A stretch of DNA of 34,413 bases from Fidelibacterota bacterium (lineage in GTDB: Bacteria > Fidelibacterota > UBA2242). Shown piece after piece: positions 9,293 through 17,326 of this stretch. Below the pieces are notes generated by a model. That model did no database searches. It saw nothing but the letters and a program-made list of their open reading frames with translations, and was not told the DNA's origin. The position numbers were made by a program, and so were the translations under genes. Positions within the stretch are counted from its first letter, which is position 1. Each line of letters starts with the position of its first letter. The stretch lies in NCBI GenBank assembly GCA_021161185.1, contig JAGHBC010000074.1, positions 1 to 34,413 on the forward strand, given 5' to 3'.

Positions 9293-10543
9293 TTAAAAGG
9301 AATTTATCGATTCGGTTTTGAAGCTTCTTTTCTTCAGCCTTGGCTCAAAGAGCACGTGTAGCGCCATGGCAATTATCCCTTTAATACAGCCCTCTTCTTT
9401 CAGTTCACCCACAACAATCGGTGTGGATTGAAAAGGAATATTATGCATATTCTGTTTTACAATATACCGACATTTTTCCAGCAGATACTCGCTATTTTCA
9501 ATAACTGGTCCGCTTAATACGATCATACTGGTATTGAGTAATTTTATCAAATCCGAACACAATATTGCCAATAGTAAGGCGTATTCATCTAAAATTTCCT
9601 GAATTACGTCTGTAAACATTTCATTTCGATCATCAAGAATTTTCTTAAGGGGCCAATCATGAATATCTTTATCGGGAAACTTATACCGCACTTTCATTTT
9701 TATTGTATCAATCAAATGTTGCTCACGCAATATATCACCAAAGGTATACTGACTTGTAAAAAGATTTCTGAAATGCGTGGGGTCGGTCAAATGATGACCC
9801 AATTCGATATAGCCTACCTCGCCGGCGCTGCCGTAGCGACCGCGCAATAAACTACCTTCGACAATCATTCCGGCGCCAATACCCTCGCCGAGCCAAATAC
9901 AGACCATATTATTGGTATTCTGCCCGGCGCCTAATAAATGCTCACCGAATGTGCGGGCATTAACATCATTCTCGATAATGACCGGAACTTTATATTTTCT
10001 ACTGAATACTTTTGCCAACGGGTGCTGGACCCAGCCGTGTAAACTCACCGCAAAGGCCAGTTCGCCTCTTTCATAATCAATGAAGCCAGGCACGCCGATC
10101 CCGATACTGATCAATTTAGCTTTAAATACCGGACGACGGCTAAATATTTGATCGATACATTCGGTGATTTTGGGGAGTACGTTAAAAATTGTCGACCCGT
10201 TTTCATAATTAATGATCTCTTCATGAATGATTTTCGAGTTCAAATTAGCAATTGCAATTTTTGAATAGACGCTGTGAATTTCAATCCCAACTACAAAACC
10301 GTTGTTTGGATTTAATCTTAACATGGTCGGACGCTTGCCGCCTTTACTGGTGGATTGCCCTTTACCGATTTCAATAATATAGCCGGCTTCGATCAAACGA
10401 CTGACAATTTCCGATATGGCAACCTTGGATATTTTGGTTCTTTTAGCCAGGTCGATTCTCGAGATAGCCTCTTCATCTTTGACAAGGGTCAGAATCCTGA
10501 TCTCATTGAGCTCTTTAATTAGTTTGGAATTTACGATATTCAT
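9293..10543 (-). CDS. ROK family transcriptional regulator (N-terminal wHTH)
   Basis: wHTH region (ISRIDLAKRTKISKVAISEIVSRLIEAGYI), ROK signatures (FVVGIEIHSVYSKIAIANL, GIGVPGFID, IENDVNARTFGEHLLGAG, IWLGEGIGAGMIVEGSLLRGRYGSAGEVGY). Confidence 0.9.
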   Translation of the reverse strand: MNIVNSKLIKELNEIRILTLVKDEEAISRIDLAKRTKISKVAISEIVSRLIEAGYIIEIGKGQSTSKGGKRPTMLRLNPNNGFVVGIEIHSVYSKIAIANLNSKIIHEEIINYENGSTIFNVLPKITECIDQIFSRRPVFKAKLISIGIGVPGFIDYERGELAFAVSLHGWVQHPLAKVFSRKYKVPVIIENDVNARTFGEHLLGAGQNTNNMVCIWLGEGIGAGMIVEGSLLRGRYGSAGEVGYIELGHHLTDPTHFRNLFTSQYTFGDILREQHLIDTIKMKVRYKFPDKDIHDWPLKKILDDRNEMFTDVIQEILDEYALLLAILCSDLIKLLNTSMIVLSGPVIENSEYLLEKCRYIVKQNMHNIPFQSTPIVVGELKEEGCIKGIIAMALHVLFEPRLKKRSFKTESINSF

Positions 10544-10854
10544 AATTGCTGCCTGATTATTATTGTTATTTGTTAATCATAAATTGTTATCCCGGGAAAT
10601 ATCATCATTTCTTCGGTTGTGGGGTTGCTTATCAATGGTGCGCTAACCGGAATATAACTATTTGCATTGACAACTTTCCTTAACAACTCAAATGTACCGT
10701 ATTTACAAACAAACCTAAGATAAACTATTTTTACGACAAAATAAAGGGAGTTTGTACAATTTACCAACAAACTTAAAAAGCCCTTTAAAATGTGGTAATA
10801 TCAAACGGGGGTTGGGAAAGATGAGGTTGAGAGGAAAATATCCGGTGAGCTAAT

Positions 10855-10920
10855 ACACCCGTCAGGTTTAATCAATTAATCTTATCTGGGTTAGGAGGAT
10901 TTAATAAACCTGATAGGTAT
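10855..10920. repeat. hairpin repeat family A, copy 3
   Basis: ACACCCGTCAGGTTTA ... TAAACCTGATAGGTAT; loop and left flank (GAGCTAAT, AATCAATTAATCTTATCTGG) shared with copy 4. Confidence 0.85.
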
Positions 10921-10951
10921 AATCCGTGAATTTTAATGGAATCAAATTTTC

Positions 10952-11017
10952 AACCAATTCAACCAATAACTCATAATTAATCTCAACCGGTAAAACATTA
11001 ACCACCGAATTTCCCAA
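10952..11017. repeat. 66-bp exact direct repeat, copy 1
   Basis: AACCAATTCAACCAATAACTCATAATTAATCTCAACCGGTAAAACATTAACCACCGAATTTCCCAA, identical to 11460-11525. Confidence 0.93.
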
Positions 11018-11298
11018 TAGGGACTCCCGGCGGAGTATTCGGTGGGAGAGAATACACCCACGCCAGTGCCCGACTTTCTCGAAGAGACTCCTTGCGGAGT
11101 AGTCAGTTGATAGTCCTAATAATCCCGCAGGGATTAAACATGAATAACATCAGATGAAGTCTGGTGATAAAAAGTACTCCATCCAAGCAAAACACCGGCG
11201 GTGTTTAACTTGATAAGCATGAAATCATTTCGTATAGGTGTGCTAGATACTTAATACTGAGAAATCATCCCATTACTCCAATTCACCCAATTTTCCAA

Positions 11299-11345
11299 GG
11301 TGGTTGTAAGGTGGTTGTAAAGTGGTTGTAAGGTAGTTGTAAAGT
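11299..11345. repeat. 11-bp tandem repeat array
   Basis: About four units of RGTRGTTGTAA: GGTGGTTGTAA GGTGGTTGTAA AGTGGTTGTAA GGTAGTTGTAA. Confidence 0.85.
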
Positions 11346-11350
11346 AGCGA

Positions 11351-11415
11351 AAAACCTTCCGAAGATTAGTCTGTCTTGACACAGCTGCTGATTTTATCGA
11401 ACCTTCGGAAGGTTT
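11351..11415. repeat. hairpin repeat family B, copy 2
   Basis: AAAACCTTCCGAAG ... CTTGACACAGCTGCTGATTTTATCGAACCTTCGGAAGGTTT; same internal sequence as the copy at 9131. Confidence 0.88.
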
Positions 11416-11459
11416 ATAATTGCAAATATTAAATTTTCCCCCAATTCACCCAACCAATA

Positions 11460-11525
11460 AACCAATTCAACCAATAACTCATAATTAATCTCAACCGGTA
11501 AAACATTAACCACCGAATTTCCCAA
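11460..11525. repeat. 66-bp exact direct repeat, copy 2
   Basis: Identical to 10952-11017. Confidence 0.93.
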
Positions 11526-11648
11526 CGGGACTCCTATCTACGGAGTAGTCGGAGAGTTTTCCGAATGAATTCTGGGGATATGTGGTAGTGGTTGTTTATA
11601 TCACCCAATAAATTGGGTGGTTAACCTTTGAGACGATATGATGGAAAT

Positions 11649-11667
11649 AAACCTTCCGAAGATTATC
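11649..11667. repeat. hairpin repeat family B, left-half fragment
   Basis: AAACCTTCCGAAGATTA, identical to the left arm of the copy at 11351; no right arm nearby. Confidence 0.65.
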
Positions 11668-11761
11668 TTTATATTCTCGCTCCTCCATGTGTATTATATG
11701 CAAGGACTATTTGTGTGGAGCGTGTACTTTATTACTCTTTCGGAGAATACCTGGAGCTAAT

Positions 11762-11827
11762 ACACCTGTCAGGTTTAATCAATTAATCTTATCTGGAGGA
11801 GAAGGATCTAATAAACCTGACAGGTGT
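11762..11827. repeat. hairpin repeat family A, copy 4
   Basis: ACACCTGTCAGGTTTA ... TAAACCTGACAGGTGT, perfect 16-bp terminal inverted repeats, 66 bp. Confidence 0.9.
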
Positions 11828-11914
11828 TAATACAGTAATCTTTATTTCCATTGGATACGTCATTTTGAATCCCTGATTTAACAGGGTGAATTCGATGGGA
11901 TAGAATTTGAGATT

Positions 11915-13084
11915 TTACCTGAAGATCGCAATAAACACACCCGCCGCAATTGCTGAACCGATTACGCCGGCAACATTAGGCGCCATGGCGTGAAAGAGCA
12001 GGTGATTATCCTTATCGTATTTTCGGGCAAAATGCTGGACCACCCGGGCGGAATCCGGTACCGCAGAGACACCGGCGGCGCCGATCAGCGGGTTGATCTT
12101 ATCCTTAAGAAATAGGTTCATAAATTTGGCGAATAATAACCCGCCGAAAGTCGCGATGCCAAAGGAGAGTAAACCGAGAAAAAATATCCCCAGTGATCTC
12201 GGCGTCAGGAAACCGACGTTAACGCCGTCTACATAGCGGACTGCCTGGGTACTGGCGCCAACTGCGAAAGACAATAAAATAGTGCAGATATCCAGGAGAG
12301 CATTACCGGCGGTTCTGGCCAGCCGGTCAGTCACACCACTTTCTTTCAACAGGTTGCCGAGCATTAACATACCAACGAGCGGTAAGGAACCGGGTGCGAT
12401 CAGGGCCGCCACGATAACGACAATAATCGGGAATAGGATTTTTTCGCGTTTTGTTACTTTTCGGGATGGTTTCATGCGGATTTTTCGTTCCTTTACGGTA
12501 GTCAGTAATTTCATAATAGGCGGCTGAATTAAGGGCACAAGTGCCATATATGAGTAAGCGGCAATGGCGATTGGTCCCAGTAAATGCGGCGCTAATTGGG
12601 ACGAGAGAAATATTGACGTCGGTCCGTCCGCTCCGCCAATAATGCCGATAGAAGCAGCTTCCTGGTTGGTGAATCCCAACATCAGGGCGCCGAGATAGGT
12701 GACGAAAATACCAATCTGTGCCGCAGCGCCTAAGAGTACCGATTTGGGGTTTGAGATCAGCGATGAAAAATCCGTCAGAGCGCCGATTCCGAGAAAGATC
12801 AGGGGTGGAAATATTCCTGAAGTCACGCCCCAATAGATCAGACTGAAGACACTGTTTTGAGGAGCGCCGTTGGCGACGGTATCGTAAACGCCGAGTGGAA
12901 GCCCCTGAATATAGGGAATATTACCGACGATGACGCCAAAGCCGATCGGAAGGAGCAGAAGGGGTTCGTAATTTTTGACGATTGCGAGATAAATGGCAAC
13001 ACAGCCCACCACGATCATGATTATATTGCTCCACTGCAGATTGGCAAATCCGGTAGTTTCAATGATCCGTAAAATCATATCCAT
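11915..13084 (-). CDS. sodium ion-translocating decarboxylase subunit beta (OadB/MmdB family)
   Basis: 389-aa polytopic protein; GIIGGADGPTSIFLSSQLAP and NPLIGAAGVSAVPDSARVVQ motifs typical of the beta subunit; adjacent to biotin-carrier and carboxyltransferase genes. Confidence 0.95.
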   Translation of the reverse strand: MDMILRIIETTGFANLQWSNIIMIVVGCVAIYLAIVKNYEPLLLLPIGFGVIVGNIPYIQGLPLGVYDTVANGAPQNSVFSLIYWGVTSGIFPPLIFLGIGALTDFSSLISNPKSVLLGAAAQIGIFVTYLGALMLGFTNQEAASIGIIGGADGPTSIFLSSQLAPHLLGPIAIAAYSYMALVPLIQPPIMKLLTTVKERKIRMKPSRKVTKREKILFPIIVVIVAALIAPGSLPLVGMLMLGNLLKESGVTDRLARTAGNALLDICTILLSFAVGASTQAVRYVDGVNVGFLTPRSLGIFFLGLLSFGIATFGGLLFAKFMNLFLKDKINPLIGAAGVSAVPDSARVVQHFARKYDKDNHLLFHAMAPNVAGVIGSAIAAGVFIAIFR

Positions 13085-13099
13085 AATTAAAAATACTCC

Positions 13100-13552
13100 C
13101 TATTCCATCTCGATCAAGATATCGCCTTCGCTCACAGAATCACCCTCTTTGACCAGGATCGACTTCACTTTGCCGTCCCCTGGCGCCTGAATTTCATTTT
13201 CCATCTTCATGGCTTCCATAACGATGACGTCCTGACCGGTTTTTAAAATATCGCCCTCTTTAACCTGTATTTTCAGGATTAAGCCGGGTAGGGGCGCCGC
13301 AATTGTTGATGTGCTGAAAACTGTCTTTGGCTTATGCAATGTTGGCGTTGTGGTGGCCGGTCTGTCTATCGGGGTAGCAACTGAAGGCGCTTTGGATTGC
13401 AGATCGGAAACCTGCTCGATACCGAGGTCTTTTATTCCAACGGTGTAGGTTTTGTCATTCACAGTAACCACGGCTTCATAGGCATTGAATTCGTTGATGG
13501 TTACGGAATAAGATTTACCGTTTATTTCAAGTTGAAGGGTCTTCTCTCTCAT
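13100..13552 (-). CDS. biotin/lipoyl-attachment domain protein (decarboxylase gamma/biotin carrier subunit)
   Basis: Biotinylation motif VIVMEAMKMENEIQAPGDGKV near C-terminus with linker region upstream. Confidence 0.93.
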   Translation of the reverse strand: MREKTLQLEINGKSYSVTINEFNAYEAVVTVNDKTYTVGIKDLGIEQVSDLQSKAPSVATPIDRPATTTPTLHKPKTVFSTSTIAAPLPGLILKIQVKEGDILKTGQDVIVMEAMKMENEIQAPGDGKVKSILVKEGDSVSEGDILIEME

Positions 13553-13554
13553 AT

Positions 13555-13920
13555 CTATTGTTTCCTTAATGTGCTTAAACGTTGACCATATTTATAACCA
13601 GACTTCCAGGCGCTTTGTTGTTCTCCGTGTTTGAAGGTGATTTGGCTCTGGAGGGATTCAAAATGGATTTTGCGATAGATTTCAATTGCAGCGGTAATAG
13701 CCGCCAACTCATCTTCGGGGATTGCAACAGCTTTTTTTGGTAAGACAATATCAGATTTGCCAAGATTGACAGATTCGGCTGCGGTGCTGCGGTGTAACCG
13801 TTCAAATACTTTATTGAACAGGTGAATAGTCGTTGCGATCAAAATAAGCCCGCTAAAGACAACCAGAACGCCGCTTAAGGCGATGTTGAAGCCGTTATTT
13901 TGGATGATATTTTCGAACAT
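13555..13920 (-). CDS. OadG-like small membrane subunit (delta) of Na+-translocating decarboxylase
   Basis: Short protein with single N-terminal TM (FNIALSGVLVVFSGLILIATTIHLFNKVF) between the carboxyltransferase and biotin carrier genes; ATG at 13920 (MFENIIQNNGFN) preferred over the longer ORF start at 13971. Confidence 0.8.
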   Translation of the reverse strand: MFENIIQNNGFNIALSGVLVVFSGLILIATTIHLFNKVFERLHRSTAAESVNLGKSDIVLPKKAVAIPEDELAAITAAIEIYRKIHFESLQSQITFKHGEQQSAWKSGYKYGQRLSTLRKQ

Positions 13921-13930
13921 AATGACTCTC

Positions 13931-15481
13931 CTATAAGGGGATGTTTCCATGTTTTTTCGGTGGATTATCATCCCGTTTATTTGCCAGCATTTCCAGAGCC
14001 TTTATCAGCTTATATCGGGTTACTTTAGGTTCGATGACTTCGTCGACATAACCCTTTGATGCCGCCACGTACGGGTTTGCAAATTTATCCCGGTATTCAT
14101 CGATCTTTTCTTGCAATTTTTCCTGCGGATTATTGGCTGCCTTAATCTCTTTGGAGAAGATAATTTCACTGGCGCTCTGGGGTCCCATTACGGCGATTTC
14201 CGATGCCGGCCAGGCGTAGGTAAAATCTCCCCGCAGTTGTTTTGAGTTCATCACGCAAAATGCGCCACCATATCCCTTACGGGTAATAACGGTAATTTTG
14301 GGCACGGTGGCTTCGGCATAGGCGTAGAGCATTTTGGCGCCGTGCTTGATAACGCCGTTAAACTCCTGAACCGTGCCGGGCATGAATCCGGGAACGTCTT
14401 CAAAGGTGATTATGGGGATATTAAAAGCGTCACAGAACCGCACAAAGCGGGCGGCTTTATTGGAAGAGTTACTGTCCAGAACTCCGGCAAGATACTTTGG
14501 TTGGTTGGCGACGATGCCCACGGATTTGCCATTCAAATGCCCAAATCCGATTATTATATTCGGAGCGTAAAGAGCCTGAACCTCCAGGAATTCGCCATTA
14601 TCGAGAATGCGGGTTAAAACATCTTTCATGTCGTAGGGCTTATTGGTATTATCCGGAACGAGATAATTTAACTCCTCATCGATTCTGTCTACCGGATCTT
14701 CATTGGCGATAACCGGCGCCTCTTCCATATTATTTTGAGGAAGGTAATTGATGAGAGTGCGGATGCCTTCAAAGAGGCTTTGTTCATCATTGTAGGTAAA
14801 ATGGGTGATGCCACTCTTTGAGGCATGAACATCGGCGCCGCCTAAATCTTCCGCCGTCACATCTTCATGGGTGACGGTTTTGACGATTTTTGGACCTGTC
14901 AGGAACATATAAGCCGTTTTCCGGACCATGAAGATGAAATCCGTCAGAGCGGGTGAATACACGGCACCACCGGCGCAGGGTCCGACAACGGCGCTGATCT
15001 GAGGAATGACTCCGGAATAGAGCACATTGCGCAGGAATATTTCGGTATACCCTGCCAGAGAGTCGACGCCTTCCTGAATTCGGGCGCCGCCGGAATCATT
15101 GATGCCGATTACCGGCGCACCGACTTTGGCTGCTATTTCCAGGACCTTGACGACCTTCTCGGCAACGGTTTTCGACAGCGAACCGCCAAAAACCGTAAAA
15201 TCAAAGGCATAAACGAAAACCAACCGACCATGAATGGTGCCATAACCGGTGACCATCCCGTCTCCGAGGATCTTTTTCTTATCCATATTAAAATCAGTGC
15301 AGTTATGAGTCCGGAACATATCCATTTCATCAAAACTGTTCTTATCCAATAGCAGATCGATTCGCTCCCGTGCCGTCAATTTCCCGCGCTGATGCTGCTT
15401 TTCAATAGCTATCTCACCGCCGCCCAGCCGGGCTTTCTCAATATTTTCTTTTAACTTAAGATATTTACGCTCTCTACTCAT
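13931..15481 (-). CDS. mmdA: acyl-CoA carboxylase/decarboxylase carboxyltransferase subunit (methylmalonyl-CoA decarboxylase alpha-like)
   Basis: 516 aa; GDGMVTGYGTIHGRLVFVYAFDFTVFGGSLS, GINDSGGARIQEGVDSLAGYTEIF, GPCAGGAVYSPALTDF, TRKGYGGAFCVMNSKQL; in operon with beta, gamma and delta subunits. Confidence 0.95.
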   Translation of the reverse strand: MSRERKYLKLKENIEKARLGGGEIAIEKQHQRGKLTARERIDLLLDKNSFDEMDMFRTHNCTDFNMDKKKILGDGMVTGYGTIHGRLVFVYAFDFTVFGGSLSKTVAEKVVKVLEIAAKVGAPVIGINDSGGARIQEGVDSLAGYTEIFLRNVLYSGVIPQISAVVGPCAGGAVYSPALTDFIFMVRKTAYMFLTGPKIVKTVTHEDVTAEDLGGADVHASKSGITHFTYNDEQSLFEGIRTLINYLPQNNMEEAPVIANEDPVDRIDEELNYLVPDNTNKPYDMKDVLTRILDNGEFLEVQALYAPNIIIGFGHLNGKSVGIVANQPKYLAGVLDSNSSNKAARFVRFCDAFNIPIITFEDVPGFMPGTVQEFNGVIKHGAKMLYAYAEATVPKITVITRKGYGGAFCVMNSKQLRGDFTYAWPASEIAVMGPQSASEIIFSKEIKAANNPQEKLQEKIDEYRDKFANPYVAASKGYVDEVIEPKVTRYKLIKALEMLANKRDDNPPKKHGNIPL

Positions 15482-15547
15482 TTGTGTATCCTCTTTTTAT
15501 TGGACAGGATATGATGGTCATGTAATTTACACCCGCTAATCCTTTTT

Positions 15548-15952
15548 TTAACTCTTTATCTGGCAAATTTCCGTCAGGACTCTGCCCGATGATTTAGGGT
15601 GAAGAAAGGCGATTTGACTGCCATGGGCACCGCTGCGCGGCTTTGTATCGATCATCTGAATATTCTTTGCAATAAACTGTTGAATATCTTCATCGATGTC
15701 ATCGGACTGATAAGCCACATGATGAATACCTTCCCCCTTTTTTTCAATAAATTTGGCAATTGGACTGTCATCTGCGGTTGGTTCAAGAAGTTCAATTTGA
15801 ACTTCACCAATTTTGAACATCGCGACCCGCACTTTCTGATCCGGGACTTCATCAATTCCGGTCAATTCCAGATTGAGCACATCCCGGTAAAAAGGAATAT
15901 GATTTTCGAGTGATGTAACGGCAATGCCGATATGATTAATTTGGGTAATCAT
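15548..15952 (-). CDS. mce: methylmalonyl-CoA epimerase (VOC family)
   Basis: 134 aa; INHIGIAVTSLENHIPFYRDVLNLELTG...GEGIHHVAYQSDDI; 4-nt overlap with MeaB. Confidence 0.93.
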   Translation of the reverse strand: MITQINHIGIAVTSLENHIPFYRDVLNLELTGIDEVPDQKVRVAMFKIGEVQIELLEPTADDSPIAKFIEKKGEGIHHVAYQSDDIDEDIQQFIAKNIQMIDTKPRSGAHGSQIAFLHPKSSGRVLTEICQIKS

Positions 15953-16914
15953 TTCCAGTTTATCTCCTGTAAAAATTTATCAATTTTTTTATTTAATAAT
16001 TTATAGGGGCTGACCTTTTTTTGAAAAACATTCTCAACCCAGGAGTCTAGACAATCATCAATATTTAAAAATTTATCTACATGTTCTTTTATTTTCGAAA
16101 GGGCGATATGTTTTAATTCATTTTCGATACGATTTTTGCGTTTTTGGGTAAGATTTCCGTTTTTTAATATGGTTGTGTAGTAAGCCTGAATTAGCGAATA
16201 TGCCTCAGCGATGCCTTCATTCAATGTAGCCGATGTCATCGTGATCGGATGTTCGGTTGTATTTCCAGTGCCGTTTTTCAAACTCAAAACATATTCAACT
16301 TCCGCTCGCAGCCGGTCGGCGCCGTCGTGGTCTTTTTTATTTATGATGAAAATATCGCCGATTTCCATGACGCCGGCCTTCAACGCCTGAATCTCATCGC
16401 CAAGCCCGGGGACTAAAACGAGCAAAACAATATCCGAAAGCTCCATGACTTCAATTTCAGTTTGTCCGACTCCGATGGTCTCAATAATAATATGGTCGTA
16501 GCCGGCTGCGTCAAAGATTCTGACAGCGTCACCTGTTGCTCCGGCGACACCGCCCAAATGTCCTCTTGACGCCATGGAACGGATAAAAACGCCGTCATCG
16601 ACAGCATGTTTCTGCATCCGCAACCGGTCGCCTAATATGGCGCCGCCGGTAAAAGGCGAACTGGGATCCACGGCAATCACGGCAACTTTTTTCTTATCCC
16701 GCCGGATATGCTCGATAAGGCGGTCAAGCAGGCTGCTTTTTCCCGCGCCGGGCGGTCCGGTAATTCCCCAGATAACAGCATGCCCGCAATGGGGATAAAG
16801 GGCGTCGATCAGAGCTTCTTTTTTAACGGTTTCCACTCCGTTTTCCACCAGGCTGATTGCTTTTGCAATCCCCCGAATATCACCCTTGATGACCCGCCTG
16901 GCTAATTCCTGCAA
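15949..16914 (-). CDS. meaB: methylmalonyl-CoA mutase-associated GTPase MeaB
   Basis: P-loop GITGPPGAGKSSLLDRL, VAVIAVDPSSPFTGGAILGDRLRM, FIRSMASRGHLGGVAGAT, NKKD motif. Confidence 0.95.
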   Translation of the reverse strand: MQELARRVIKGDIRGIAKAISLVENGVETVKKEALIDALYPHCGHAVIWGITGPPGAGKSSLLDRLIEHIRRDKKKVAVIAVDPSSPFTGGAILGDRLRMQKHAVDDGVFIRSMASRGHLGGVAGATGDAVRIFDAAGYDHIIIETIGVGQTEIEVMELSDIVLLVLVPGLGDEIQALKAGVMEIGDIFIINKKDHDGADRLRAEVEYVLSLKNGTGNTTEHPITMTSATLNEGIAEAYSLIQAYYTTILKNGNLTQKRKNRIENELKHIALSKIKEHVDKFLNIDDCLDSWVENVFQKKVSPYKLLNKKIDKFLQEINWK

Positions 16915-16925
16915 AGTATAATCCG

Positions 16926-17324
16926 TTATTTTACTGTTTCAATAAAATCAGTGATATCTTTGATAGGTGTGCCGGGAGTGAAAATCGCCCGAATACCCTT
17001 CTCCTTTAATGAGGGGATATCTGATTCCGGAATTACGCCCCCGCCAAAGACGATGATATCGCCGGCGCCTTTTTTCCGGAGAAGATTCACAATCTTGGGA
17101 AAGAGTTCATTGTGAGCGCCGGACAGAAGACTGAGCCCGACAAAATCGACGTCTTCCTGAATGGCTGTTTTTACAATGGCTTCCGGAGTCTGACGTATTC
17201 CGGTATAGATGACCTCATAACCGGCGTCTTTCAATGCCCGGGCAACATATTTAGCGCCCCGGTCATGACCATCGAGCCCCGGTTTGGCAATTAAAATTCG
17301 AGTTTTTTTATCCATTTTAATCAA
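16926..17324 (-). CDS. cobalamin-binding small subunit of methylmalonyl-CoA mutase (split form)
   Basis: DxHxxG B12-binding motif ([18 protein letters not shown]), [26 protein letters not shown]. Confidence 0.95.
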   Translation of the reverse strand: MIKMDKKTRILIAKPGLDGHDRGAKYVARALKDAGYEVIYTGIRQTPEAIVKTAIQEDVDFVGLSLLSGAHNELFPKIVNLLRKKGAGDIIVFGGGVIPESDIPSLKEKGIRAIFTPGTPIKDITDFIETVK

Positions 17325-17326
17325 TC

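Noticed and set aside
12327-12833. 168-aa minus-strand ORF inside the decarboxylase beta gene
   Set aside because: Out-of-frame shadow of a strongly supported membrane subunit; composition rich in R/S/T without recognisable domain.
13921-13971. N-terminal extension of the delta subunit overlapping mmdA by 41 bp
   Set aside because: The extra residues (MIIHRKNMETSPYRRVI) do not resemble OadG-type proteins, and ATG at 13920 gives a normal TM start after the mmdA stop.
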